24,988 bases of DNA, taken from Parvularia atlantis. Taxonomy: Eukaryota; Opisthokonta; Rotosphaerida. Below the pieces are notes generated by a model. It saw only the letters and a program-made list of their open reading frames with translations, was not told where the DNA came from and did not search any database. Location of the stretch: NCBI GenBank assembly GCA_943704415.1, contig CALSCO010000076.1, forward strand, positions 1 through 24,988, read 5' to 3'. The stretch's first letter is position 1. Every line of letters begins with the position of its first letter. The position numbers were made by a program, and so were the translations under genes. Below are positions 8,908 to 20,247 of this stretch, piece by piece.

Positions 8908-11900
8908 TCACAACGGCGGGTCATCGTCTTTGAGGCTGAGATCGGCCGCGGCGCGGATGACCGACTCGTCCGGCGGCGGGCTTCCGCTGCACACGCAGCC
9001 ATCAAATGTGACCGCCGTCCGCGCCATCCACCGGCACGCACCGGTGCGGGTGCTGCACGGCCGACTGGAGCACGAGCTTGGGCAGCTCGCCGCTGGCTGC
9101 CGGCCGGTCGCGTGGCGGGGACGTGCCCGAGTGCAGATGCGACAGCTCCTGCGCTTCGCCGGACGCGTCCTCGTCGGCGTCATCGTCGTCCACCTCAGGC
9201 ACGATCTGCGTCCGCCGCCGCGGCTTGCGCGCGCTCACCGACCCGCCCGGCGACGGCGTGTCGGGCGCATCCCGGCCAATGTCGATCGCTTCGACGGCTG
9301 GCTTGGTTGCGGCGCGCGCAACGGCTGCACGCGAGCTATGAGCGCAACGCTCACACAGCGCGCCGCCACCAGCCCGCGCACCCTGCTCTTGCTGCAGCTG
9401 CATGGCCGCGTCATACGCGACCGTGACCTGCGTCAGGTGTGTGATCGTCCGCGTGACTTGCGCTGCCGAGCCGCCGCACGTTCAGACAGCCGCTCCCCAC
9501 CCTGGACACATCCGGCACGCGCACCGCGCACGGTCGGGTCGCCGATGGCAAATGTCCAGTTGTTGAACTCGCGCAAGCACCGCCCGCACTGCACGTACAG
9601 CTCCTGCCCGCAGCGCCGTGGCGTGAGCGAGACGCACCGCGACCACGGTCACGCACGCGCAGCAGCTCGAGCTCCTCTGGCGACGTGTCGCCCTGCAGCT
9701 GCGGCAGGCCGCCCAGGACGTCTTGCAGAAGCGTCGCGCGCTCGTCCGCCTCGCGCAACCGGTCCAGCAGCGATGGCGTGGCGGCCGAGGTGGGCGATGC
9801 CGCGCGCGCCAGCGTCGGCAGTGTCGGACTCGGCGGCCCGTTGAGCGTCTGCGCGTCGCACTCAGCCATCAGCGTCTGGCCGCGTCGCCACTCACGCCGC
9901 ACCGTCGTGCGCGAGCGCGAGTGCATTGTCTCGCCCGCCTGCGCCATCGTCGGCGAGTCGGGAGCTGTCCCGTCGCCCTGCCGCCCCAGCGCGCGCGCGT
10001 TGGACGCGCAGATGCTGTTGATATCGCCCAGAAGCCGCAGCTCGTCGCCCGTGTGACTCTGCGCGCGGACCGAGCAGTCAGCGCGGCGCGTACAGGTCGG
10101 GCCGCGGTGCGAGCTCAGACCTCGGCGCTGAGCTCGAGCGTGCACAGCGACCGGTTGAGCTTCATCGCCACCGAGAGCGCCATCAGGCCCGCCACCTCGA
10201 GCTTGTTGTTGATCAAGTTGAGGCTGCGCAGCGTCTTGGTCTCCGGCAGCACCTCGGCGATCGCGATGGCGCCTGCACCGCGGCCGTGAGCGCACGGGTC
10301 GGGGCGCACAGCGCACGCGCACCCTCGATGTTCATGCCCGTGCCCGCCAGCCCGAGCGTCTCAAGCTTGCGGTTCACAAACATGGCGTTGCGCAGCTGCA
10401 CGACCTGGCCACGCCCGCCACGTCAGCCATGTCAGCCAGACACGCACGCAAACGCCCGTCTGGCACCGCACCGCATTCGCGTCACCGACGGGGTTGTAGC
10501 TGAGGTCGAGGTGCAGGAGCGAATTGTTCTGCCGTATCCCGTTGGCGATCGACACCAGGCCCTCGGCGCCGATGTTGTTCTCCCTGTGTCGCCCGCTCAG
10601 TCTGCGCGTCCCCCCTCCCGCATGCTGACGCACGCGCACGCACCACAGCAGCAGCGACTCGAGCACCGTGTTGCGCCCTAGTGCCTGCCCGATGTTGATC
10701 GCCCCAGCGCTCTGGCGGCGCAGTCAGGCACGCGTGTACGCGCGCACACGCACGTCGCAGCACGCACCCGAATGTCGTTGTTGCGCAGGTCGAGCTTCTT
10801 CAAAAACTCGTTGTAGACCAACAGGTCGTACAGCGCCGGCGACACCGCCACGGGCAGGTTGTTTTGCCGCACAGACAGGTGATCGAGCCGGCACGACTTG
10901 AGGCCCTTGGCTGTGCGCGCACGCACACCCCCACTCAGCGACCCTGCCACGCTGCGCACCGCACACACTCAGCGTCTCAAAGACGGGCGGCTTGAGGCTG
11001 CACTCGTGCAGGCGCAGCGTCCCCATCTGCACCGTCGCGCTCGCCAGGCCCTGAGTGCCGCTCAGCCCTAACAACGTGTGCGTATGCCAGCACAGCGAGG
11101 ACGCACCGCCGTCAGCGTCTGCGCCATCTTGCGGTCGAGCGGGATGCCCGACAGGTCCAGATACGTCAGGGCTGGGTTCTGCGCCGGCGTCAGCAGCCAT
11201 CGGCCACCTCTGCCGACCGCACGCGCACCTTGGCGACGTAGTCAGCGATGTAGCGCACGCCAGTCAGCCGCAGCTTGCGGTTGTGCGCCACGTCGAGCCA
11301 CTCGATCCGGTTGTGAAACAGCGCGCCCTCGAGGATGAGCTTGAGCATCTGCGCGCGTGCACTCTTGTGAGTTACCACTCGGTTAATCGCCCCCTTCAAA
11401 CCGCCGGGCGCGCGCACATCGTCATCCAGCTGCGCGTGCTCCAGGTTGAGCTGCTTCAGCCGCGTCGTGTTGATGAGCATGTCGCCGAGGATCTCGGCCG
11501 TCTTGCGCGTGAACGTGAGGCCTTGCGCGTGCGGTCATGAGCGCGGTCGGCGGCGCAATGCACTCATACGCACCCTTCAGGTCGAGCGCCACCAGCCGCT
11601 GCCCGCTGTTGCTCGCGGCCTTGATCTGCGCCAGCAGCTTGTCCCACGGCTGCACGCCCTTGCGCTTGCACAGCGCCTGTCACGCGGTCAGGAGACGGCG
11701 CAGCGAGCTCGGCAAAAGCGCGTGCCTGGTAGTACTGGTACAGCTCGAGCGCGGCGTAGCTGTACGTCGGGAAGCCCGTGCCCGCGGGCACGACGAGCCC
11801 CTCGCTGTTGCCCTGCGCCTCGGCCGCGGCTGCACGCCGGCCTAATGAGCCAACGCAGCAACAGCCGGCACCGCGCACCTTTCGTGCCCTCGGGCAGGTC

Positions 11901-12215
11901 GAACCGCACGATGCCCAACGGCAGCGGCTGCGTGCGCCGGCGCAGGCTGCTCTTGGCCGGCCGCGCGTCGGGCGGCAGCAGCTTGCGCAGCGGGTGCGGC
12001 GGCACGTAGTCTGTGCGGGGTCGGCTCAGCATGCGGTCCCCCCCGGCACGTGCGCACGCACCATCTTCAGCCGCCCCGGCAGAGGTCGGCGCCAGCGCCT
12101 GGCCCCACATCTCGGCAAACATCGACGGGCGCGCGAGCGGCACGGGCACGGGCGTCGGCGCCACGAGCGGCACCGGCGCGGGCACAGCCGAAGCCTGTGC
12201 GGCGCTGTCCATCAT
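8908..12215 (-). CDS. PPP1R37-like leucine-rich-repeat protein (17 exons)
   Basis: PPP1R37 (LRRC68) in animals binds and inhibits protein phosphatase 1. Exons: 12215-12062, 12010-11879, 11829-11726, 11676-11574, 11521-11418, 11348-11229, 11178-11107, 11050-10969, 10910-10768, 10711-10644, 10583-10472, 10404-10323, 10272-10121, 10058-9657, 9603-9525, 9462-9042 and 8986-8908; 802 residues. Compared from memory with human PPP1R37, the match runs through RLVALDLKG, NLEHAQLDDD, the spacing to IEWLDVAHN, KKLDLRNNDI, LESLLLWENNIG, LLHLDLSYNPVGD, LGLAGTGMNIEGAIAIAE, GLMALSVAMKLNRSL and LLGDINSICASN. About ten LRRs span residues 148-476. IVRF at 85-88 sits where the human protein has its PP1-docking RVSF motif. 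The C-terminal 320 residues are low-complexity and acidic. Intron 3 has a GC donor. The start codon lies 12 bp from that of the divergent kinase gene. Confidence 0.85.
11677..11725 (-). other. GC-AG intron in the PPP1R37-like gene
   Basis: A 49-nt intron with donor CAG|GCACGC and acceptor GACAG|GCG. No GT donor restores the frame. Using the GC donor gives YQALCKRKGVQPWDKLL, which aligns without a gap to YKLACQKLNCRQIPKLL of human PPP1R37 (from memory). Confidence 0.75.
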
Positions 12216-12227
12216 GCCCGCTCAAAC

Positions 12228-14302
12228 ATGACACGGCAGCTGCTCGCGACGCGCCTCGTGCGGCTCGCGCTGGTGCGGCCTGTGCCGCCCCGCCGGGCGC
12301 TCGTTGGCATGCTGTGGGCGCGTGGCGTGGCGACGCACACGAGCGAGACAGCGCCGGGTGCAGCGGCAGCAGTCGAGGCCCTGGCGGCCGTCCCGACCGC
12401 GGCCGCGATCACTGTCGACGCGCCCACAAAGTGCGCACGCGCGCGCGCCGTGCTCCGCGCCGTGCTCCGCGCCGTGACGCCGCTCGCAGCAGCGGCGGCG
12501 GCGGCGGCGGCATCTCCGAGCTCGAAATCAAGGACCCGCGCGTCATCTTCGACAAGGTCTGGAAGAAGATGGAGAACAAGTACGGCGACGAGACGCTGCG
12601 GTGCGCGCGCGCTCCCGCCCCCGTGCTGCCGAACCGAGCGAGCACGGGTGCGCGTGCAGGCTGCCGAACGAGATCATCTGGCTGATGGGCGCGCCGGGCT
12701 CGGGCAAGGGCACCAACACGCCCTTCATCCAGAAGGTGTGCAGCCCACGATGCAGTCAGCGTGCACGCTCACGCGCCCCGCGCCAGGCCATCGGCATCAC
12801 GAGCCCGCCCATCGTCATCAGCAGCCTCCTGTCCAGCCCGGAGATGAAGGCGATCATCAACAGTGGCGTCATGATCAGTGCGCGGCCGAGCGCGTGCGTG
12901 CGGCGCGGCCGATCTCACCCTCGCTCTCGCGCGCGCTCGACAGGCGACGCGCAGGTGCTCGAGATCTTGCTCGAGGAGCTCATCCGGCGCAAGTGGACCT
13001 ACGGCGCCATCGTCGACGGCTTCCCGCGCACGCAGGTTCAGGTCGAGTGCACCAAGCTGCTCTACGACAAGATGATCGAGCGCCGGCGCAAGTATTTCAA
13101 CACGCCCCTGCGCGAGCAGTTTAGGTGATTGGCGGCGCTCCGCCGGGCGGCCGTCTGACCTCTCGCGCCAGGCGGCCGGTCTTCCGCATCGCCGTGTTGT
13201 TTGTGGACGAGAACGAGTCGGTGCGGCGCCAGCTCATGCGCGGCCGGGCCGCGATCGAGCACAACGAGAAGGTGCCGGCAAGTAACGCGCACCGCCCGCC
13301 GCGTGACCACACGCGCGCCGAAGGTCCGTACCACCGGCGAGGGCAAGCTGATGGAGGAGCGCCCGACCGACTCTGACGAGGCCGTGTGTTTGAACGTGGC
13401 ACCGCGCGTCGTCGAACGCCGCTGACATAAGAGCCTGCGCAGCTGATCCGCAAGCGCTACGCCATCTTCAAGCAGCACTACGGCGCTATGCTCGGCCTGA
13501 AGGAGCGCTTTCAGTTCCACCTGATCGACGCCTCCCCGCCGCTCGAGACCGTGCGCATGACGATCATGCGCGAGTTTGAGTACCAGTCGTCGCTCGAGCT
13601 CGGTGCGCCGCGCCGGCCTTCGAGCGAGCGCGCACTCTCGCGTCTCACCGCCCCCCGCAGACCAGAGCACGCACGACCTCATCCAACACATCCCGCTCGC
13701 GACCGAAATCGGCGCGCACTCGCGCCAGGACCTCGTGCGCCGCCTGGACAACTACCAACTGAGCAACCCCGAACTCTTCACGTGCGCGTGCGCTACCATG
13801 TGTCTGTGCGCGCGCTAATGTGGCGCCGCCGCATGCCAGTCAGGCCGTGCAGTTTATCACGACGTTTTTCATTCCTGCCATCAAGCGCCACGCCATCGGC
13901 GGTCGCGTGCTGTGCCGCGTGTGCGTCTCTGCGCGCTCGCGCGTGTCGTCTCACATGCCTGTCTGCGCAGAGACAATCAGGCGTGCCGCGACCCGGTCTT
14001 TGTCGAGATGCTGCTCGACATCCTGTCTGAGCGCGGCTTCCACGTCAACGTCGACTTTAAGGTGCGCAAGCGGTGAGGTCACGAGCTGTGCTGACGCATC
14101 CACCGCGCCAGACGGTAGACGTGCCAAAGGCGGTGGACCCCCAGACGTTCCAGATCATCAGCGAGCGGTGCGCGACACCGCCAGCGCCGTCGCCATTACC
14201 AAACCTCGCACGGTCACGCGCGCACACAGCTCCTACCTCTGGTTCTTCCAGATCGCCTTCCAGAAGCAGCAGTTGCGCCACACTGAGGAGTTTGAAGAGT
14301 GA
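12228..14302 (+). CDS. Mitochondrial adenylate-kinase-like protein with C-terminal extension (13 exons)
   Basis: A nucleoside-monophosphate-kinase fold. Exons: 12228-12430, 12490-12600, 12660-12735, 12787-12877, 12944-13124, 13172-13271, 13324-13383, 13443-13602, 13661-13781, 13840-13906, 13981-14061, 14112-14167 and 14230-14302; 459 residues. The first 40 residues are rich in Arg, Leu and Ala without acids, a typical mitochondrial presequence. The P-loop GAPGSGKGT is at 115-123 and DGFPRT at 185-190. A LID-like part follows ([32 protein letters not shown]). The usual AMP-binding S-x-G-D-L-L-R segment is replaced by [13 protein letters not shown], so AMP binding may differ. The last 190 residues ([50 protein letters not shown]) resemble an extension found on some plant and algal adenylate-kinase-like proteins. 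The true phosphate acceptor cannot be told from sequence. Convergent with eIF5B,165 bp between stops. Confidence 0.87.
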
Positions 14303-14467
14303 ATGGCGATTTGCTGCTTTGTTTGCCCAACCGCATCTGCCACGCCAAGCCATCGGTGCCGAACGGTTGCTGCCTTGTTGGCCGCAAACCGACGCGCCAG
14401 TCATCGCCGACCATTTGCCACGTACTTGCCGCTGAACCGTGGCACTGAATCACCGTTTCACAGGGGG

Positions 14468-17400
14468 TCACTGGATCTTGAACACCTTCTTGAGCTTGAT
14501 GATCAGTGCCCAGTCCTCCTTGGCCATGCTGTCCTTGAAGGCCTCCTTGAGCACGTCGATTGACTCGCGCGAGATCTGCGCAGCCCCGCACGGTGAGCCG
14601 CACACGCGCACACCAGCGCCGCACACACGCACGAGCGACACGATCTCGTCCTTCTCCTCAAAGTGCCGCCCCACCATGCGAGTGGGCTCGCCCTCCGGCA
14701 GCTCGATCTTGATCGCAACCGTCTGGCCCTTCTTGGCCACCTCAAGCGCCTGCACCCGCGCGCCAGGCCGTTCAGCTGCGCCTGAGGCTGCGAGACACGC
14801 CACACCTTGTGCTCCCTCTCGATGCCCGTCACCCGCCCGATCGGCAGATTCTGCGTCGTGCGTGCATGAGCACAGCCCGCCCACGCACATGCACGCTGGG
14901 GCGACACACGTTGCGCACAGGCACGCAGAGCGGCGTGCCCAGCCGCAGCGTGCCCTCGACCACGTCCACGCCGACGACGATCGGCGAGCGGTTATTGAAC
15001 ACATTGTTGGGCACGATGTGCAGCACCGCGGGGAAGACTGCCTGCCCGGCCAGCTCCGCCTTGCGGCGCTCCTTAATCTCCTGCAGCGCCGTCGTCAGCG
15101 ACATGGCGCAGTGCGGGTGCGCGCACGCGCACCGCCATGTATTTGGTGAACTGGTCAAACAGGTGGTAGATGATGTTGGCGCGGAAGATGCGCACGCCCG
15201 CATCCTCGGCCATGCGCTCGGCGTCGCGGTCGACCTCGACGTCGAAACAGAGCATGACAGCGTACCTGCGTGCGTGTGCATCAGACGACGTGACGTGGTC
15301 GCGCAGCCCACGGACTCCTTCTTGTGCTCGAGCATGATCGACGCGCGCATGACGTCCTTCTTGTGCACGGGGCCGATGTTGATGCCAAACACCTGCCGAG
15401 CAGTGAGCATGCGCGTAAGCACGCGGACAACCAGCCACGCGTGCCGCACCGGGATCTTGGACGTGCGCAGGAACTCGAGCAGCGCCTCGAGTGAGCCCAG
15501 CGTCGACGCCTGCACCCACACGCCACGGCCCGACTTGTCGATCGACGAGAACAGCGCGGCCAGGTCCGTCATGACCTCCTCCTGCGCCGGCCGTCAGCGA
15601 CAAGCCCACACACGGAAACGCGTATACGTGCCTTGATGTCGTCCTCGTAGTCGTCGGGGCCGATCACCATCAGCCGACTGCCCGCGATGGCCTTCTCCAA
15701 ACCCGCCGCGGCGATCTTCACACCGAGCGCGGCCTTGACCTCCTTGTGGTGCACGTACTGGCCCTGCGCGTGCACAACTTCAGCCAGGCGACGACACACC
15801 CAGACGCGACGGAGTACCTTGACGCGCAGCTCGCGCATCGGCTGCGGCGTGAGCAGCGCGCGGATGTTGGTCACGATCGGCCCTGGGCAATGCGCCAGCT
15901 GCCGCGTCAGGCGTGCATAGGGTAACACGCGCGCGCGCTAACCGTTCAGGCCGCACACGCAGATGCGCTCGCCCTCGCGCAGCACGCCATTCGACAGGAT
16001 CACGTCGATTGTCGTGCCCTGGCCCTCGATCACCTTAACCTGCGCGCAGTGTGGCTTCAGGCGTTGTACGCCACGTGCGCCGCACGCCTGCGACCCACGC
16101 ACCTCGAGCACCGTCGCCTCGACTTCGCTCACGTACATGAGCGAGTCAGTCATCATGCGCTGCGTCAAGTCCACGATCAGCGCGATCAGGTCCGCGATGC
16201 CTGGGGCGGCGGCGTCAGCATCAAAAGTTTGCCGGAGCGACGGAACCGCACCGTCGCCCGTGATGGCAGACGTCGGCACAAGCGACACAACGCGCCGCAT
16301 GTCGCTGTTGCGGAAAAACACCTGCACGACACGCACTCAGACCGCGCGTTCGGTGTGCCCGACAGGCGCACCTCCGAGTTAAGCCCCTGCTCCGAAAACG
16401 CGGTCATCGTGTCGCGCAGGCGCGTCTCAAACTCCTGCTTCACGTGCGGCTTCTGGTCGTTGAGCGCGTCGACCACGCTCTTGTTCGAGTTTGGCACCCA
16501 GCCAAAGAGACGGTCGATCTGTCGGCGCACACGCGTGCGCGGCTCAGCGGCCATGCAGCGCGCACAAGCCGGCCGCACGGACCTTGTTCAGCGCCACCAC
16601 AAACGGCGTCTTACGCTGCTTGAGCATGTTGAGCGACTCGATCGTCTGCGGCTCGAGACCGTGCTGCGCGAGCGACGCGCTGTGAGCGGTGCGCTCGCGT
16701 GCGGCGCAGACGCACCATGATGTCCACGACGAGAATGGCGATGTTGCACAGCGACGAGCCGCGCGAGCGCAGGTTCGAGAATGACTCGTGCCCGGGCGTG
16801 TCCATGACGAGCAGGCCGGGCACGCGGACCTCGACCGGCTGTGTGCAACAACCTGTCAGACGCGCACACGGCCAGGCCCAGGAATACGCGCACCTTGCTC
16901 AGCACCGATAGCTTTTCGACGATCGCATCCTGCGGGAAGAACGTGGCACCGATCTGCTGCGTGATACCGCCCGCCTCGCCCTCTTGCACGTTAGTCTGTC
17001 GGATCTGGGGTGCGCGCTCCCGGGTGAGCGAGGGAGTCAAGCAGCCCGCGCACAGCCCGCACCCTGTCGAGGATCTTCGTCTTGCCCGTGTCGACGTGGC
17101 CAAGCACACAGCAGATGGGCGAGCGCAGGTCGTCCTTGCTGCGTCGCGCCATCGCTTCCTGCAGCCGCTGCTCTCTCCGCTCGCGCGCCAGCCGCTTGCG
17201 CTCCTCAGTCGCCTTGGCCGCCGCACGCTGCCGCGACGCCTCGCCGTCGCTCTCGTCGTCGCTGCCGTCCTCATCATCGTCGTCATCGTCGTCGTCCTCG
17301 CTCGACTCGCTGCCGTCACTCTCGTCGCCCGACTGGCGCAGCGACCGCACATAGTCAGCCCTCATGTGCAGGACACGCATGCGCGCGCGCGCCCCACATA

Positions 17401-19868
17401 CATCCTCGCCCTCAGTGCCGTCCTCGTCATCATCGTCCTCGTCGTCCTCGTCGTCCTCATTGTCGTCGTTGTCTGCTTCGGCGACCACTGCGGCCGCCAC
17501 GGCCACCGTCGTCGCACCTGCTGCCGATGTTGCCGCCTTGGGCACGTCAACGCGGGGCGTGTTGGGCAGGTTCTTGCCGTGCGCGTGCGCCACGGCGGCT
17601 GCGCCGGCGGTGAGCCGTCGCACACACGACACGCGCAACAAGGGCCACGCACGTGCAGCCTTCGCCACAGCCTTGCCCTTGGCGGGTGCCGCGTGGTGCT
17701 TGCTCGGCGCTGCCGCGGCAGGCGTCTTGCTCGGTGCAGCAGCGGCCGGCTTGGCCGCGGCGGGGGTAGGCGCGACTTGCCCCTTGGCAGGCGGTGCCGC
17801 GGCCGCAGGTTGCTCTGCGCGTGGGCGTGCGCACATGTCAGGCACAGCCCCGCACTAGCGACGAGAGCACGCATGCACCATCGCGCGCGAGCTCCTCCCA
17901 CGTGTCTCGCGACTCCCAGTCGTCGTCGTCGCCCTCGTCATCACCTGCCACAGGGGCCGGCTGCGACGGCGGCGCCTGGTCGGCCGGCTGCGGTTCATCT
18001 GTCACTGTGCAGCGTCAGTTGCGCGCCAAAGCACCGAAGCCGCAAGCATACCGGCGGCGGCTGCGGTGGGCACGCCCTCGTCCGCCTTGTTTGGCGCGGT
18101 CGAAGCGCCTGCTGCTGCTGCTGCGGGCGCCTTTTTCTTGTTGCTGTAGACAACCTGCGACGCAACGTCACGCAGTGCGACACGCCACAAAGCGCGCACC
18201 TTCTTCTTCTTGTCGGCACTTGCCACGGCAGCAGCGGCGGCGGCAGCAGTGGCGGCGGCGGCGGCGGCGTTGGCAGCGTCGCTGGACGCGGTCTCGGCGG
18301 GCGTGGGTGCGGCGGCGCCGTCCGTGTCGCTCTTGGCCTCGAGGCCGTCGATCTTGATGCCCTGGATCTTCTGGCTCTTGAGCATCTCCAGCACCTGCTG
18401 GTTTCGCTGCTGGCGCTGCTTCTCGGACGATGACAGCAGCTTGCCCTCCTTTCTCGCCTGCTCGCGCTTGGCCTTGCGGCAGCGGCGGCGTGAGTGGTGG
18501 CGTTCGCGACCCTCTAGCACGTCTCGGGCACGCTCACCTTCTCCTTCTCCTTACGCCGCTGCTTGACCTCCTCCTTGCGCCGCTCTTCCTCGTCCTGCCG
18601 CGCCTGCTCCTCGGCCAGACGGCGCTCCTACAACGCCGCCGTTACACTGACGGCGGGCGAGTAAGCCCGGCGCGCACCTCCTCCTCGCGCTCGCGCTGCA
18701 GCTTCTCCTCGAGCTCGCGCTGCTGCTCGAGCATGGCCTGCGGACGTGCGCAGCAGTGAGCGTGTGCATTGGCTATGCGAAAAGCGACGGCCACCTTTAG
18801 CGCAGCACCCATCGCTGTCTTCTTGGGCGCGGCCGGCGCGGCCTCCTTCTCCTTCTCGGCCGCTTTCTTCTTCTTCTTCTTGTCTTTCTTCTTCTTGGTC
18901 TTGTCGGAGGCGCCGGCCGCGGGCGGGTCGTCCTCCTCGTCAGCGCTGTCGTCGTCGTCTTCCTGCTCGGCGAGCGATCGCGTCAGCAACGCGCACGCGC
19001 GCGGCGCACGCGGCACACCTTGGCCTCAGCCGCCACAGGCGCAGGCTTGGGCTTGACCTCCGCCACAGGCTTGACCTCCGCCACAGGCTTGACCTCCGCC
19101 ACAGGCTTGACCTCCGCCACAGGCGCAGGGTCGTCGTCGGCGGCGGCAGCCAGCTGCTGCTTCTTGCTCTTCTTGTCTTTTTTCTTGTCCTTCTTGCCGG
19201 CAGCAGCGGGCGCGACCAGGGGCGTGTCGTCGGCCGGTGATGCTGGCCCATCGTCATCCTCGTCGGCCTTGCCCTTAGCCTTCTTCTTGTCCTTCTTCTT
19301 GGCCGCCTTGACGCTCGGCGCGGCTGTCTTGCCCTTGCTGGCGTTCAGGATCTGTGCCATCAGGTCGCCGCCGCCGCCTGCACCACCGCCGCCTGCGCCA
19401 TCGCCTGCCCCGTCTTCGTCATTGTCGTCGCCGCCCGCGCCGTCCTCCTCGTGGTTGATCAGGCTGAAGAGGTTACTCGGCGCTGCGTGCGACCACGGAT
19501 GGCGTGAGCACGACTCCTTCGTCACGATGCGCGCCTCAGCACCGGCAAGACGTGGGCGCGTGAGCACGGGCGACGCAGGGGCATCGTCGTCGTCGTCGTC
19601 GCCGTCGTTGTCGCCGTCATTGTCGTTCATCAGCAGCCGCGCCGTAAGCGCGACGCTCTTCCCGGCCGGCGCCTTCTTCGCGCCCTTGGCTGCCGCGGTG
19701 GTGGCGTCCGCTGCCGTGCGCGTCAGCCGCGCGCGTTGACCCGAGGCGCGCCGGTGTGCACGCACTGAGGCCGGGTTGCGCCAGCACCGCCTTGCCGCCT
19801 TCGTTCTCGTCGTCGCTCCAATCGTCGCCGCGCCCGCCCTTCTTGCCGCCCTTCTTCTTTGGAGCCAT
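14468..19868 (-). CDS. EIF5B: Translation initiation factor eIF5B (27 exons)
   Basis: eIF5B is the IF2-family GTPase that joins the 60S subunit to the 48S complex. Exons: 19868-19766, 19710-19543, 19482-19019, 18962-18795, 18737-18678, 18627-18538, 18472-18200, 18154-18052, 18004-17879, 17814-17653, 17598-17402, 17332-17063, 17004-16894, 16838-16716, 16663-16583, 16518-16372, 16321-16103, 16039-15943, 15882-15818, 15763-15632, 15581-15450, 15392-15316, 15265-15133, 15080-14910, 14850-14806, 14749-14633 and 14575-14468; 1313 residues. The first 630 residues are a Lys/Asp/Ala-rich tail. G-domain motifs are GHVDTGKT (716-723), DTPGH (778-782, with the catalytic-loop His) and NKID (832-835, split by an intron). 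Domains II-IV follow ([58 protein letters not shown]), ending [12 protein letters not shown]. The 60-nt intron 19483-19542 is in frame and less certain. The intron 15582-15631 has a GC donor. Confidence 0.96.
15582..15631 (-). other. GC-AG intron in eIF5B
   Basis: A 50-nt intron with donor AAG|GCACGT and acceptor GCGCAG|GAG. A GT four bases downstream is in the wrong phase for the only usable acceptors. Splicing at GC joins YEDDIK to [11 protein letters not shown] in the conserved linker before [11 protein letters not shown]. Confidence 0.75.
19051..19122. repeat. Four perfect 18-nt tandem copies in eIF5B
   Basis: The plus-strand unit GCTTGACCTCCGCCACAG occurs four times without a mismatch. 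On the coding strand it gives PVAEVK hexapeptides in the disordered N-terminal tail of eIF5B (exon 3). Perfect identity points to recent slippage or unequal exchange. The unit keeps the frame and adds alternating charge to a tail that is already charged. Confidence 0.95.
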
Positions 19869-20004
19869 GTCGCTGTCCCGCGCGTCCCGCCGACGGTGCG
19901 CAAGCGCTGCGCGGACAGGGCACGGCGTGCGGACCGCGTGTCAGAGCGCACCACATGGTCGCGGCGAGTGTGTGCATCACGCAAAGAGTGTTAGGGTAGC
20001 ACAG

Positions 20005-20247
20005 GGTAACTCCGTCTGGAAAGTGCTCAACCTCCCCGACCAGAACGTCAACCTGCACGTTCAGTCCAAGCACTGCAAAGGTGTCTGTCATTGGACGTGG
20101 AACCGCGACGTCAACGGTGCGCGCAACATCGGCACGCTCTTCAAGGCGCACATGGCCGGCCTCGAGTTTTTTGCGGCAAGGAACACACATTGCACAACCG
20201 CGTGTCCGACCCGCATCGGGCTCTTCAAGGACGGCCTATACCCCTGA
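20005..20247 (+). pseudogene. C-terminal fragment of a Fanzor/TnpB-like RNA-guided nuclease
   Basis: An 80-residue open segment ending in a stop at 20247. It holds CKGVC followed by WNRDVNGARNI, the last half of the zinc ribbon plus the third RuvC motif (R-D-x-N-x-A-x-N-I) that is diagnostic of TnpB, Fanzor and OrfB proteins. Its Asp would be the third catalytic residue. Upstream parts (the wedge/REC region, RuvC I and II) are absent: there are only about 135 bp before the eIF5B start codon. A CAG precedes the open segment at 20002-20004 and could be a splice acceptor, but no earlier exon can be found. I therefore call it a remnant. It has lower GC content than its neighbours. It could alternatively be the end of an unrelated cellular gene sharing this motif. 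Confidence 0.6.

Noticed and set aside
8486-9844. 452-codon plus-strand open frame
   Set aside because: It overlaps the last exons of the coiled-coil gene and runs antisense to the PPP1R37-like gene. No motif or sensible composition.
11778-13124. 448-codon plus-strand open frame as one protein
   Set aside because: Its first third is antisense to the PPP1R37-like gene. Only the part from 12228 belongs to the kinase, and that frame crosses several introns.
16841-18433. 530-codon plus-strand open frame
   Set aside because: It lies antisense to eIF5B exons with all GTPase motifs on the minus strand. Its content (runs of Val/Leu/Ser/His) is what GC-rich acidic coding sequence gives when read backwards.
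19723-20190. 155-codon minus-strand open frame over the Fanzor-like piece
   Set aside because: It overlaps eIF5B exon 1 in another frame, and the recognisable RuvC motif is on the opposite strand.
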